From Angiostrongylus vasorum (Eukaryota > Nematoda > Chromadorea > Rhabditida > Metastrongylidae): a DNA stretch of 64,000 nt. Location of the stretch: positions 2,969,001 to 3,033,000 of the forward strand of contig JADANN010000364.1 in assembly GCA_018806985.1 (NCBI GenBank), written 5' to 3'. Each line of letters begins with the position of its first letter. The first letter of the stretch is position 1. The notes beneath the pieces were generated by a model. That model had not been told where the DNA came from, ran no database searches, and saw only the letters and a program-made list of their open reading frames with translations. A program made the position numbers and the translations under genes. Below are positions 35,158 through 47,558 of this stretch, one piece after another.

Positions 35158-38100
35158 TTAAGAGTACCATTGCATTGCACAAATCGCATTGTGTATAGGA
35201 ATAGCTAAAATACCGGCTATAAGGAGACCAATCGTATCGCCGATTATGACGGTCGACAAAGCGAATTCACGAATGGACGCGTCGACCTGTAAGCAGTGCA
35301 TTCGCTTCGACGACTTGCTTATGAACTTATTCATAAAGCTGCTGTGGATAGTCACTAGTGAGCCTTTTATCCGACTAGAACCTTATCTATTACAACGTAA
35401 TATCCCAAAAAATCAAAGCACTAGCCAGTTCAATTACGATTTCATAAGAATCCTTAAAATTATTAGTGGGTGTTTCACATGACATTCTCCCGGTGTTGCG
35501 GCGAAACAAAAAACAACAAAACAAAAGCTACCCTAGCAAACCTCCACATTATACCCACTCACTAACTCCCTCTCACCTTCCGTAAAACCATCGCTTAACT
35601 GCGATCAAACAACTCCAGATGGAAAGAAACGGGTGGGTATAACTCATAACTCCAGCCATTCCATCCTAATGAAACCACGGCTACTGCACACGATTTGCTG
35701 GTACGCTTTAGATTACAAACTGAAACAACGATAGGTGCAGTTCAAATCAGTGAGCGATTTAAAAAGCGAGGTGAAACTGGCTATATAGTTTGTCAAAATT
35801 TCCAACGATTGCAGGGCACATATGGCTTCGAAATCAGTTTATAAATGGATTTTTGTGGATTTTATGGATTTCTGAAGGATTACCTAAAAATAGATACTAC
35901 AGGATAAGGCAATTATACTTGTTTGACGTCGCAACATTTTTATTCATTTATACCACACATTCGCAGGAATACAGGCTAACGACTAAACTGTTACTGAAAG
36001 TTCGAGAAAAAAATCTTTGGTGGGATTCTACAAATCATTTCGCGTTCTACATTTCCTGGCCTTCATGAAGCATCAGGCGTGCTTAGCGCAGTTTCTATTT
36101 GAATGGCGTTCTGTTGGATTGGCGGAATTTTCGCCTCTGTCTTTCAAGATATCCTACCATCAAATTGCCAAATGTGAAATCTAGGCAGTTCCTCGCATAA
36201 ATTCACACTTCACTAGGCCTCTGCGTCAAAGTATCGGAGTTCCTCCTAATTTGGTGGTCCCACGCAGTACACCCAATCGCATCTATCTCTCGCACCAGCA
36301 ACAATAATGCAGGTATTAGAAGAATGGGAAATCATGTATAGATATTAAAGTAAATAAGCCCAAATTAGAAAGCAGTCGTACCTTTCTGTGTATATGATAG
36401 AAAGTGTTTACATATGATGCGCCACCGATGAGACCCTCGTACAGAATGATGGCACACATTACACCGAAGTGTGGCACGAAGGCATAAATGGCATTGAATA
36501 TCAGGAAAACCATATTGAGAAACTAAAATGGCGACATAAAATGGCTTAAAATAACGTGCTGTTTTTTTCAATGCCTAAAAGACTAAGACGTAAAGCAACC
36601 CGTTGCGAAGCCACTACCGAGAACACAGATGTTTTTTAACTTCGACTCCGTAGAAAGTAAGTTCCTGACAAATTGTTGCAGAACATCTTTCATATTTATT
36701 TGTACACAACCTTACTTTCATAAGCCTTTTGTAAGTTGTATCTACATTGGCTATGTAGAGAGAGTAAAGATTGGAGCACTGAAGTGTTCAACTTCACAGG
36801 CTTGCCTAATTCAAAGGTAGTTTTTGGCCTTTACAGATTTTCGATTAAACAGAAAGCTGCATCAAACTAACAAGAGGACTAACTAATTCAAAGGAAACAC
36901 AGAAATAAATTAAAGTATTTGCACTAAGTGTGAGTGAAGTTGGCCCCTAACAAGAGTGATTTCCCAATCTGGACTCTCAGCTTAACTCATTCGTAATAAG
37001 AGAGGGCATGGTGAGCACGGAGCCGTCTTCACTGCGCAAATAGGCGTTAGTACACTGCTACATTGTAGATCGATTCTCTTAGAGGAATCGAAAGAGAAAG
37101 AACACTTACTTGAAGCAAGGGCAACAAAAATTCAATGGAAATCATGTTCAACTGAATAAGTTTGATCGATGACCGTGATACAAACGCTCCAATCGGGTAC
37201 ATCACCTTTAAGAACATTTATAATGGACACGGTAACACTCTACCGTTCCTTTATGGAAAGCTGATAGATAGTGTACCTGAAACCATTTGTACTGACTTCT
37301 TGGGCTTGTGCCAAAGCCGTTTTGACAGTCAAATATGGTCAATTCGAGCTAAAACGATTATTTCAGCATCTATATGAAAATGCCTTGGCTTCTTGTCGAT
37401 GTTTTTATTGAACTGCACCTTGGTAAGACTCTTTTCAACGACTTGATCACGTCTACTTCTTATCAGAAAAAGGAGCTAATGGTGTAGAAAACCCCACTGT
37501 AGGAACTCACCAGTCCTTGATTGATCACAAATTCAGTTACGTACACCGAAGCCAAAGGTATAATGTATCGAAGTAAGCCCTTTAAATACAGAAATTATGT
37601 CAACACAGTGCTTCACGGAGCATTTAGTTACAAAATATGTTATGAAAAAGCCTGCAACTTTTATTTCAGAAGCGCAGATATGCTGTCTTCTTTTCAACGT
37701 TCGGTAACTAAAACATCTAAGGCAGTAAGTTATTAACACTTAGAATCCAATTTGTTAACATTTCCATCCGCAAATAGAACGCACCTGAATAACTTTCAAC
37801 CGCTGTAGGGGCCCGTTTAGAGCAGGCACTTTCACATTAGCGTTATTGCTTACCGATGACAATTCCTTCAGCTCTACTCGACTACAAAGAAGTTATGAAT
37901 ACCTGGTTGACTAACTAGTCAATAAAACTTTACAGTTCTTCATATATCTTATAAAATTGGGAAGCCTAAGCATTTTTTTTATTCTTCAGCGGATGGAGCA
38001 ACTGAGTGACACTACGAAAGAACTAGTAGAAGATCTGCTAAATGTGAATTTTTGATGGCATACTCTATCTATTTGCACAATACGTTAAACGGATGAAAGC

Positions 38101-41100
38101 ACAAATTCGTTCTCAGCATTGATCAGTCCTTGAGGGATGCGTCATGCATTCGACTTCACAAAGCCCCGCTTGCAGGTGATTGAATGCATATCTGGCCTTT
38201 ACAGTGACTTGCAGGTGGCCTACACATGTATTGAGCCAGTGCTGCTATCCTCCCAGACAAATCTGGTGCCAATTTGCCAACCCCGGAGGGATGGGGGGCT
38301 TGGTGAGCCACGGGCGCGGGGATCAATCCTACGTGTGTATTGCAGGGCACCTCCGACCACTGCACCACACGCGTCTTTCACAATATACGTTAGTCGCAAA
38401 TAATTAGAATAATAAGTTTAAAAAGTCTTATATCTGAGAACCTGCTAGAGAACCATTCATTTGGTCGAATAGGGCTGACTTGTCGCAGTGTAGGAGCTCG
38501 AACAAGGATAACGTAGTATCTGAAACCTCATCATTGTAAAATGCTTAAAACTATTGATTTTTTCCAGACATTATAGAGACTTCCTTCCTTTGAGAGAAAA
38601 TATGACGCCATCAACAAACTAAGACCATGACTTGTTAACAGAACACCACTATTCGGGCTAAGCAAATTATAACAAATTGAAGAATGCTTGAAATACGAGC
38701 AAAGGGTTCACATCATTTAGTAATCCAGAATAACAAACTAGTCAAAACGTACGTGAACGCAAATATGGCCGGCATGACAAGCATAACTAGCATGGCCTGA
38801 GTCGAGGTAAGCGCAAGTAGACGAGGATCGGTCATTCCGGCATAAGAGAAGGCACCAATCAAGCCGGACATGCCAGTTCCCGAGGACCAAGTGGAGATCG
38901 TATGTCTAGAATAGGGAAGTGAACATTTTCATGTAGTGCACATCGGGTACAGAAATACTTCAGAATGCCAATGCACGTCTTTTTCAAGAATAATTTCGCT
39001 TTAGAAATTTATTTTCGAAACCAAGCACAACATGGAAGGCGTTACTATATTTCACTTTTCGCGTAGACAGGTATAGCGCTTTCATTAATATGTGGCTCAC
39101 AACCCAGTAGCTTAAATAGGTGCTTAAGCAAGAATTTTCCACAGTCAAATTTTAGTGGAACTAAAGGCCCTCTCAGAACACGGAAAACAAGTACTCCAGA
39201 AGTTCTAGTATCTTCATACTTTACAAATTATGATCATCGTCTACCATCCACAGATTTTCTAATAGAAACTCGTTATAACCTAAAGGTTCATCAATAATCG
39301 AAACAGTCTGATTTTAAGACCAACTTTGAATAGTGTCCCGCCAAGCCTAGATAGGTGATTTCGCCTAACCCGCCTGCGACAGCCACAGTGCTAACTCCGA
39401 CCAATGCAGCTGGAACGGACTCTGCGAACGCAGTCACTAGCAACGCTGTTGCTTGTAGAGTACAAACCATGAAGTGACGAATCCTAAATAATTGTGGTCT
39501 AAAATATAATGTGATTTGTATGAAGGCTATGCAGCGGCTTAATACACCCACAATATATAATACTTTATAGATAGAATAAATATACCCATAAGGTACTCGG
39601 TGAATGAAGAACGGGCACGTTAGTTTCACAACGAGTGCCGGTAAGGTAACGCAGATGAGTACAACACCTACCGAAATTGGTGAGCACATTCGAGTTGTGA
39701 TTTCTTGCTGCAATCAGCGTTACTTATGTGTATAAACTTAAACAAAATTCTGTTTAATACTAAAACCGAAAACAATTCATACTGAGTAAAGCAGAAGGAA
39801 GAACTTGGACTACAACTCTGTATAGATGCGCTGCATCGTAATTGCTGTTTTTCGTGTTGCTCCTGACGACTCGACTAACAATTGAATCAAGGTACAAAAT
39901 GATGTTCGAAGCCAGTCAGGGTAAAAGACAATTCACAAATATTTTACTCTCATGGGCTGAATTTTCCTCAAAGGTAATTTGCTAGAGGCTGTAAAGGACG
40001 ACCAGGCTCATCTTGGCCTTGCTGACATCTTGCCTCCAACGGTTTTAAAAAAAGAGATATGTGGAAGCGGTTTTCAGCGAAATTACAGCCCGTGTTTTCT
40101 AGCTAAGTATTAGTTCTCCATCACTAGCAGTGGCAGCCGTGGTGGTCAGTGCCTCTTCGATGTTGATGCAAGGCCTGTATCAGCCGTCCCTCATTGGTCC
40201 TCAGGTGACTCCAACAAGCTCCGCTAATCTCCCACTTCTTTCTGCCACATGAAAAAATATCCCCGCAGGTATTCGCTACATTAACTCAGCAAGCATTATA
40301 TTTATCTTTTAGGATCCTTTGAGCACATAGTGTCAGTTCTACTTGTTGTGCCCATAAAATCTTGTCGTACCAAGCCGTTAACATCTCTTCTCCGGTTTTC
40401 CCGATGATCCATCACGTGCATAAGCCGTCTTATGTTCGATATTTTAGAATATGTGGCCATGTCTCTGATGTTTAATTGTTGCCCTAAGTTGCAAAATAGG
40501 GCTCATAGCAGAATGGTACTGGTGCCAATCATCACGAACACGGTGCTGGTTCGATCCCGCTCCGGCTCACCAAGGCCCTCATCCCTCCGGAGTGGGGGAA
40601 ATTGGTACTGGGCTTGCCCGGGAAAACATCACTCCGCAATACAATTGGAAGCGCCCCGGTTTGGCTATCTCCAGAGTCTAGAGAGAATCGACTCGACCAG
40701 TATTCTACCGCGTTCAAGGTGACATGAAAATCCTCAAACAGCAGCCGAAGCCACACATAGAAGATGGAAGACTTTCGTGGATGATGGATGGGCGGAAATG
40801 AATCGAATATGAGGAGTGCTGAGATCCGCACAGTAGACGTGAACATGGATCGTGTAAAATAAAATTTTAAAAAAGGCGCAAAAATCAGATTCACTTTTTT
40901 TCCTTAATAAAGAATACTCATCGCACCAACCTTTCTGTAGCGCTTTCTATTACGATTAGTGATTTTTCACCCTACAAAAGAATTCACACTTTGCCAGGAG
41001 TATTTTAGTGCAGAAAGAATCGAACAGTGGAGCACGAGGCAGAGTGTTCTTTGCCATCCTCAAACGACACCGATGCTTTTGAAGCTTTCCAATCTTTCCG

Positions 41101-44100
41101 TTTTGACCAGCTCTGGAGGTACTCTGTACGTCATGTTGACTTATCACCCAATTTTACATTACCGCAACCCTCGGTAGATCATTCCGTTGAGAGCGAATCA
41201 AGCATCAGAAAAGTCCGTTTCTCATAAACACCGGATTCCTTGAGATTCAACAGAAGAATATTCGCTCGACTTCTCTAATCCTCTGTGTTTTATCAACCGT
41301 ATCAACACTAAGATACTGCAGCTGTCACCTCCGGTTATCGAATTTTGATCCCACATTTTTCCGTTCCAGTCTCCCAATGACATTCTTAAGGGTTACTGTA
41401 AATAGCTTTGATAAGATGTGAACCGCAGTCAAACCCCTCGAAGACGTTTTTTAATCTCAATTTCAATATCGATTTTGTTTCAAGATGGTAAGATATTTGT
41501 TGTGAAATTTTTAAAGATCATAAAAGATCTCCATATATTGAGAAGGGACACAATAAAGTCTCGTGATCACTATTTTCTCGTTGAGTATAAAACCCTTTTT
41601 TAAGCAGATGAATGTACGGAAATTCGGTCTCGCGTAATCTTTCGATACTAACTAAGTTTCCTTGTCACATCGATTTGGTCTATGGTACTGTCCTTTTCGA
41701 AACACCGGTTTTTTCACATGGCTGTCCTTTACCAATGTTCTGTCAGGCTGTCGGGAATGACTTCACTGATAAGTTTGTAGACTGGAAAACAATCAGATTG
41801 GAGACAGTTGACGATGATGGATGGCTCTCCATTACTGCGTAATAAAGTGATCTTGCTGGTTGTTCATTCACTAGAAAATCTCTGTTCTAATGGATAACAT
41901 GATAAACGCCAAGCCAATGTATTGATGAGGACCAGTGGAACGTTGTTTAGAAATTCGGCACCAGTCCTATAGTTACTAGGTGTTCCACGGTTTTTCAAAG
42001 GCGACATTACCGTGTCCACCTTTGAAAATCAAAACCGGAACGATATCCATCTTTCTTGATTTCACATGGCGATGAAAGGATGAAGTTGTCAAGGCGAACA
42101 GAGGAGTAGTCGTGGATGATATTCCGCAATCGCTTTCTGAAAGAAAGTTTTCGTCCACTTGTCCTAGAATGATAATCTCAGACTAGTTTTGCAAGCGTCG
42201 TGGATGCTTGTCCCCACTTCAGCAATCTCAGCCACTACTGCTGTTTCTTCTTTCACCGCTTTTCTGAGAAGCTTTGCAAGTTTGGTTGTGCCTTTTGTGG
42301 ACTGCTTATGAGTCGTGTTGGTACACTAACTTGAGTGTTCCTGGAGACAGACGTCATTTGATAAGTTTTGAACCCAAGGCTTTTTTTACGCTGTCGTGAA
42401 GAACAGAATGTTGAATAAGCCGCTCATAGTTTTCATTGATGCTGTATATAATAGCATCTTCCCAAGGTCAACCAATGTTCTTAATAAGTTTACGATGGTT
42501 CTGGAATGTCGTTTGTTGAATTTTTGCATCTTCATCATCTTTTTTGGAAAAGAAATTAGATTCCTGCGCAAAAAGTCGATGGTCCATTCCCACGCCTAGT
42601 AAGACCAATAAAACCGCTCGGGCTGAGAAAACACTGTTCTCGAAGCAAACTTTTGATATTCAACTTAACCACAGGTGATAAACCTATAACATTTATTTTT
42701 ACCAGATTTAGTAGAATCATATTCGAAATACAAGCCAAGTGTGTCACGATCAAGGAAACAAATCTCCTCAAAGAGCTCCAAAATGCGCGCTTGAAGCGGA
42801 TCTCCTGACCGATTACTCTACCTGGGAGTGAAAGCGTCGGTACAGATGCGGCTAATCTCACAACATAGCTACAAATACAACGAGTGCTAATCGCAATGGA
42901 CGAAACGTAACAGAAAAATTTCTCATAAACGTCAGCCCACCACACAGGTATCGGTGACATTTTCAATCGAATGTGTCGAACGGCGCTGCTTGCGCAGGAT
43001 GTCCTGCGCAGCACCTAACATCAAGCTGAACACAAAGTTATTGCACACGCCAAATATCCTGAAAAAGGAAAGTTCCTTAAAACGCCAGAAACATTCCCTT
43101 TAAATAACTCCCATTTGCACTGTTTACAAACCCATGAAAAAAAGATATTTGCTAATTTGTTACTCCTTGTTCTCGCTCCATTTTCCAATACCTTTTTATG
43201 ACCGGCAACCATCTCAGCAAGACAGGTTTATCTAGTTTCTGTTAATCTTCTACTATGAAAAAATTACGGTATGTAAATCGATGACGGAAAAAGGCAACGC
43301 CTGGTGGAATCTGACAGTCGCAATTCGAAGACTCTCATAAGTACAATTTTAGAGCAACATTTGTTGCAGTGACATTGAAAAGAGTACCAAATGGGAGATG
43401 GAATCAGGTTTTCCGCCACATGTTCTAACGTAGGAAGGGTGGCTGTATAAAAAGCTAACACGTAGAGATACCGTATCGACTGTATCACCTGTAGTCCCGT
43501 TGATCGTCGAGTGACTCGAGCGAGCGCCAGTGAGTCTTCCATTTTTCCCTGTCGCGTGCAAGAGTAGCCCAATGGGTTCTGCTAACTTTAGCGACTCGTC
43601 GAGCATCATCATCTTCAAGGCTCTTTGTGAAGAACTCTGACCATCGGGTCGGTGGTCTTCCTGCAGTACGCTTGACATCCCGAGGAATCCAGTCACTAAC
43701 GGCTCTTGTCCATCGGTTATCATTCATACGCTTACGCGTCCTGCCCACCTTATCTTCGATTGTTTGGCGTACAGAATGGCATCTCTGATTTTTGATCTTC
43801 GACGCAGATCGGAGCTTCGGATCCCTTCCCTTACTTGTGTGGAACGGGATACTTGTGGCATCGCCCTTTCGACTGCGCGTTCGATAACGCTGAGTAATCT
43901 TTCATCCTGCTTACGCAGCGACCAGGTTTCTGACGCATACGTTAGGGGCAGGAAAGTACCGTTGAGTCGAAAAGGTGGGCACGGAGTCGGGTCTTCTTGT
44001 TCTCTTCACTACATCCTCGATGCTCTTGAAAGCACCCCAAGCCGCTCGTTTCCTTCTGCTCAGCTCTGGAGCTAGGTCGTTCATCATATTGATCTCCCGA

Positions 44101-47100
44101 CCTAGATAGATATAACTGGAGCATTCGGAGATATTCGTTCCGTTGAGCATGAATGGGGCATGCGAAACCAATCCGTTCTTCATGAACATCGTTTTTGTGA
44201 GATTTAGTTGAAGACCAATCTTTCCACAGTCTTTATCAAAGTCGGTAAGCATACGTTCAGCTTGGCTAATGTTTGATGTTATAAGGACGATGTCATACAA
44301 AGCGAAGATGATGTAACTGCCGACCATCGATTTTCATTTCCATATTATCCCATTCCAATGTTCGCATGACGCTCTGGTGGGTAGCGGTAAATAATTTTGG
44401 CGAGATGGTATCGCCTTGCCTAACTCCTCTTTTGACGTTAATGATAATATCGTCGTAGAATGGTGATATTTTGGTTGTGAAATTTTTGTACAGCTCACGA
44501 AGAATCTTTATGTGCTGAGTAGGGACTCCTTGACTATCCAGGGCTTCCAAGACTGCATCTATCTCGACTGAATCAAAGGCCTTTTGTAAATCGATGAAGG
44601 TGAGAAAGAGCGGTCTTTTGCACTCTCGCGATACTTCAATGAGCCTTGTTACCATGTGGATATGATGCATCGTACTAAATCCTTTTCGAAACTCTGCTTG
44701 CTCACATGGCTGCCCTTCGTCCAGTGTTCTGTCAATCCTGTTTAGGATGACTCCAGTGAAAAGTTTGTAGACGACAGAAAGTAAACAGATTGGACGATAG
44801 TTGCCGATATCGTGTATGTCACCCTTCTTGAACAATAACACGGTCTTGCTGGTCTTCCAGTGGGTAGGGACCTTGCATTCGGAGAGGTAACGTGTGAAGA
44901 GCCGAGCCAGTGTGTGTATGAGGACTGGCGGAAGGTTCTTCAGGTGTTCTGGTCTTATCCTGTCCGGACCTGGTGTTGTTCGATTTTTCACCGGCGAAAT
45001 GGCATGTCGGATTTCGGAAGGGAGAACTGGTGGTACAACATATCCATCCTCCTTTATTTCATATGACGGAAGGTGGACGTGCCTATCGAAGAGATCCGAG
45101 TAGTATTCGTGAATAATTTTCTCCATTGCCTTTCTGGACGCTGTAACTGTTCCGTCTGGGCGCCGGAGTGCAATCATTTTTGGTCTTGTAATTGGTGAAG
45201 CTTCGGTGGGCTTTGCGAATACTTTTCCCAGCCTCTGCAGCTTCGACCATTACTGCTGCTCTTCTCTCATTTAAGATCTTCTTTTATCGCCTGTCTGCAC
45301 CGTTTTGCAAGTTCGGACGTTAGTTCGCGGTTGTCTGCAGCTCGTGCGATTCCACGCTGGCGTATCAGCTCGAGTGTTTCTAGAGACAGACGTCTCTTGG
45401 TGACTATCGAACTCTCAGCTTTCATAGCGCTAACGTGAAGATGTTGAATGAGCCGATCGTATTCTTCGTCGATGTTATCGACAACGGCATCTTCCCAACA
45501 GCCGACTAATGAATTAAACAAGTCCCAGTTTGCGGTGGTTCCGGGACTTCGGTTTTTGAATTTAGCGGCTTTTTTCTCCTTTCCGCGAGAAATAGAATCT
45601 TGCAAGAAGGAGACGGTGGTCTGATCCCATGTAGAATTTCTGGGACAACAGCGACATCGGTTAGGCAAAACCTTCTATTTACTCATGATGTGGTCTATTT
45701 CATTATGCTACTCTCCACTGGGAGACTCCCACGTCCAGCGCTTAGGGTGGGGCTTCTGGAATTGTGAGTTTCCATGGATTGTCTTGGTCGCCATGATAAA
45801 CTCAGACAGCCGCTCACCCTGTTCGTTCTATTCTAATCCGTGGGTCCCAAATGTGACTTTCTTCAGACTTTCTTCTTGGTCCAATCTTGGTATTGAAATC
45901 TCCAATGATGACCTTGAAGAATGTGTGGTCTTCTCTGTAGAACTTCTCCAAGTTCATATAGAATGCTTCGACTTCTTCTTCGTCATAGTTTGATGTCGGC
46001 GCGTAAACGACGAAGACTGTCAAAGCCGGAATTGATCCACATCTTTTTAATCGTAAACGTCCGATTCGGGTTCTAAGTTGTTCGAATGAATCGATGTTCA
46101 TGGACAAACTCGTGTTGACGAGAACGCCGACGCCGTCAACTCCTCTACTGTCGCATGTTCCGACGGAACAGTTCTTCTCCGGTGTCATAGACGGCGTTGA
46201 AAGGCTGACGTGTTCTTGTCTCGGCCAGCCCGATGACGTCGTACTTTATGCTCCTTGCTTGCATGAGCAAGTCTTCTATCGAGGAGTCGGATGCAAGTGT
46301 ACGTGCATTGTAGGTACAGATCGTCACCATGGTTCTTTGAAATCCAGGCAGCTTCCATTGGCCCTGAGATTTTAGCAGCCTCTCCGTACTCGTCTTACCC
46401 AAAGCTGCGAAATTGGGAGCTCTTTCGGGGTCAGGGGAATGAGGCCCGTTTTTTTTTACTGTGTTTAGCATTTTTTGATACGCACGTATAGTATAGCATG
46501 CTGGCCTCTGAACGTGGGGGCTGGTTATACTCACGGGTAGCTTGCCAGGCTCTCCCAGAGTGGACATGGAGCTTATTTGTTGGAGGCGACTCCTAACCTC
46601 CTCCCATATACTTCCCCTGTCATTTGATTGCAGGCTTTTGGCCGAATTGACTCGTAGAATACAATCTGCATAAACTAGAACGCATCCACACACACGTGCA
46701 TGAATACGCCTCGTAAATGCAGAAAGTATGTGCCAAATCGGCGCAGCAGAAACAGGGAGTCCATCCTCTGGATCCACCTGCGTCTCAGGGAAGCAAAGGT
46801 CGCTTTTGGTGCGCGATTAACCCCCTATCCGCCACCTGGGGACGCGCCACGTAGCCTCGCGACTAACCGGCTCGAGATCCCTCATATGAGGGAGGTCCGT
46901 GGCGTAAATGTTTTTCTCGCCAAGTAGATACTAACGTATTCCAACAAAGTACCACAACTAAACAAGCTAGGGTAAGCTAGGCAGCCGACAGCACAATGGA
47001 ATCTAGCGGCCAAGAAGATGTTCTGCCTCATTCTTCGTCCAATGTCTCGTTTATGTCGAATTGGATTTTTTAAATCACTACCTACTCATCGGATCACTTT

Positions 47101-47552
47101 CTTACTTTCTTCTTGCCATAAAAACTAAAAAGGATAAGGCTCTCGACGTTGATCAATCCCTGTGGGATGTGCCATGCATTCAACTTCATTAAGCATCGTT
47201 TGGAGGCGATGGAGGCGATTGAATGCATATCTGGCCTTTAAAATGACTCACGGTGGCTTACCGATGTAAGGAGCCAGAACTGTTATCCTCCCAGACAAGT
47301 TTGGTACCAATTTGCCGACCCGGGAGGGATGGAGGGCTTGGTGGGCCATGGGCGCGGGGATCGTGTATTGCAGGGCGCCTCTGAACACTGCCCCACATGC
47401 TCCCCTTTCTAGCCATAGGAACATAAATTCTATGCTCGTAAATCTCCCCAAAATCTTGTAGTTTTGCATGAACAAACTAAGAAGATAAGGACTTACCAGA
47501 ATGAGATCAAATTCCTGGCTTCATTCCATTTTGTGTTCTTCTCAGTAGCCAT
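35158..47552 (-). CDS. cln-3: CLN3 (battenin) copy C, complete 11-exon gene, 403 aa
   Basis: Exons: 47552-47497, 43058-42941, 39707-39586, 39483-39325, 38905-38753, 37881-37785, 37579-37511, 37348-37277, 37205-37110, 36522-36382, 35286-35158. Together they give 1212 bases, 403 codons plus TAA, with consistent phases. Landmarks by residue: MATEKNTKW start; CNNF at 24-27; N-glycosylation sequon at 52-54; GGLGEITYL at 136-144; WSSGTG at 158-163; TEFVINQGL at 250-258; SRSS at 292-295; [15 protein letters not shown] in exon 10; Asp378 near the end; C-terminus [10 protein letters not shown] with no CaaX box (human ends CQLS). Human CLN3 has 438 residues; this one has a shorter cytosolic loop (exon 6). 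CLN3 is a multi-pass late endosome/lysosome membrane protein needed for clearing glycerophosphodiesters and for lysosome homeostasis. Intron 1 holds a full RTE copy and a SINE, intron 2 an RTE relic, intron 5 a SINE. Exons 7 and 9 use AAG acceptors. Exon 1 is preceded by a probable spliced-leader acceptor. Confidence 0.93.
38100..38375 (-). repeat. SINE family 1 in CLN3-C intron 5, with target-site duplication
   Basis: Near full length, minus orientation, with head complement GGGGATCAATCCTACGTGTG at right. Flanked by CACAATACGTTA (38076-38087) and CACAATATACGTTA (38379-38392), a target-site duplication with one 2-base difference. The matching intron of CLN3 copy B (near 21640) lacks the SINE, so it inserted after the gene duplication. 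Confidence 0.8.
40498..40845 (+). repeat. SINE family 2, near full length
   Basis: AGGGCTCATAGCAGAATGGT, B-box-like CTGGTTCGATCCCGC, GCCCTCATCCCTCCGGAGTG, GAGAGAATCGACTCGACCAG, GAAATGAATCGAATATGAGG. In intron 2 of CLN3 copy C. Confidence 0.65.
40960..42590 (-). pseudogene. Decayed RTE family 1 copy (linker to C-terminal RT)
   Basis: Minus-strand frames give [20 protein letters not shown] near 42445-42385 (the family linker [12 protein letters not shown]), then a [17 protein letters not shown] block, a [14 protein letters not shown] block near 41740-41700 (family [14 protein letters not shown]), [11 protein letters not shown] near 41560, a [13 protein letters not shown] block near 41400-41360, and MRNGLF near 41220. 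All are in shifted frames with stops. It fills much of CLN3-C intron 2. Confidence 0.6.
43488..46903 (-). mobile_element. RTE family 1 retrotransposon, near full length, inactive
   Basis: About 3.4 kb, the usual RTE size. In order: 5' leader; endonuclease start [15 protein letters not shown] and [13 protein letters not shown] (46320-46200); [19 protein letters not shown] and [11 protein letters not shown] (46000-45880); linker with [22 protein letters not shown] with [40 protein letters not shown], motif [13 protein letters not shown] and motif [17 protein letters not shown]; then motif C, where the family FADDIVLIT has become [10 protein letters not shown] by loss of two bases near 44300; then the C-terminal [20 protein letters not shown]. 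Several frames are needed, so it is not autonomous now. The 3' end at 43488 carries short GTGATACAG units, typical of RTE tails. It lies in intron 1 of CLN3 copy C, in the same orientation as the gene. Confidence 0.88.
47128..47404 (-). repeat. SINE family 1
   Basis: AAGGCTCTCGACGTTGATCA, TTTAAAATGACTCACGGTGG, TTGCCGACCCGGGAGGGATG, head side truncated near GATCGTGTATTGCAGGGCG. It lies about 90 bases downstream of exon 1, in intron 1 of CLN3 copy C. A short local duplication (TGGAGGCGA twice) sits near 47203. Confidence 0.75.
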
Positions 47553-47558
47553 AGTTCT

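Noticed and set aside
39291..39713. 140-codon single open frame across CLN3-C exons 3 and 4
   Set aside because: Read as one exon it includes a 102-base intron that happens to lack stops; CLN3 homology and the equal exons in copy B show it is two exons.
40532..40894. 120-codon open frame on the minus strand
   Set aside because: It crosses SINE family 2 in antisense; the open frame follows from the GC-rich SINE.
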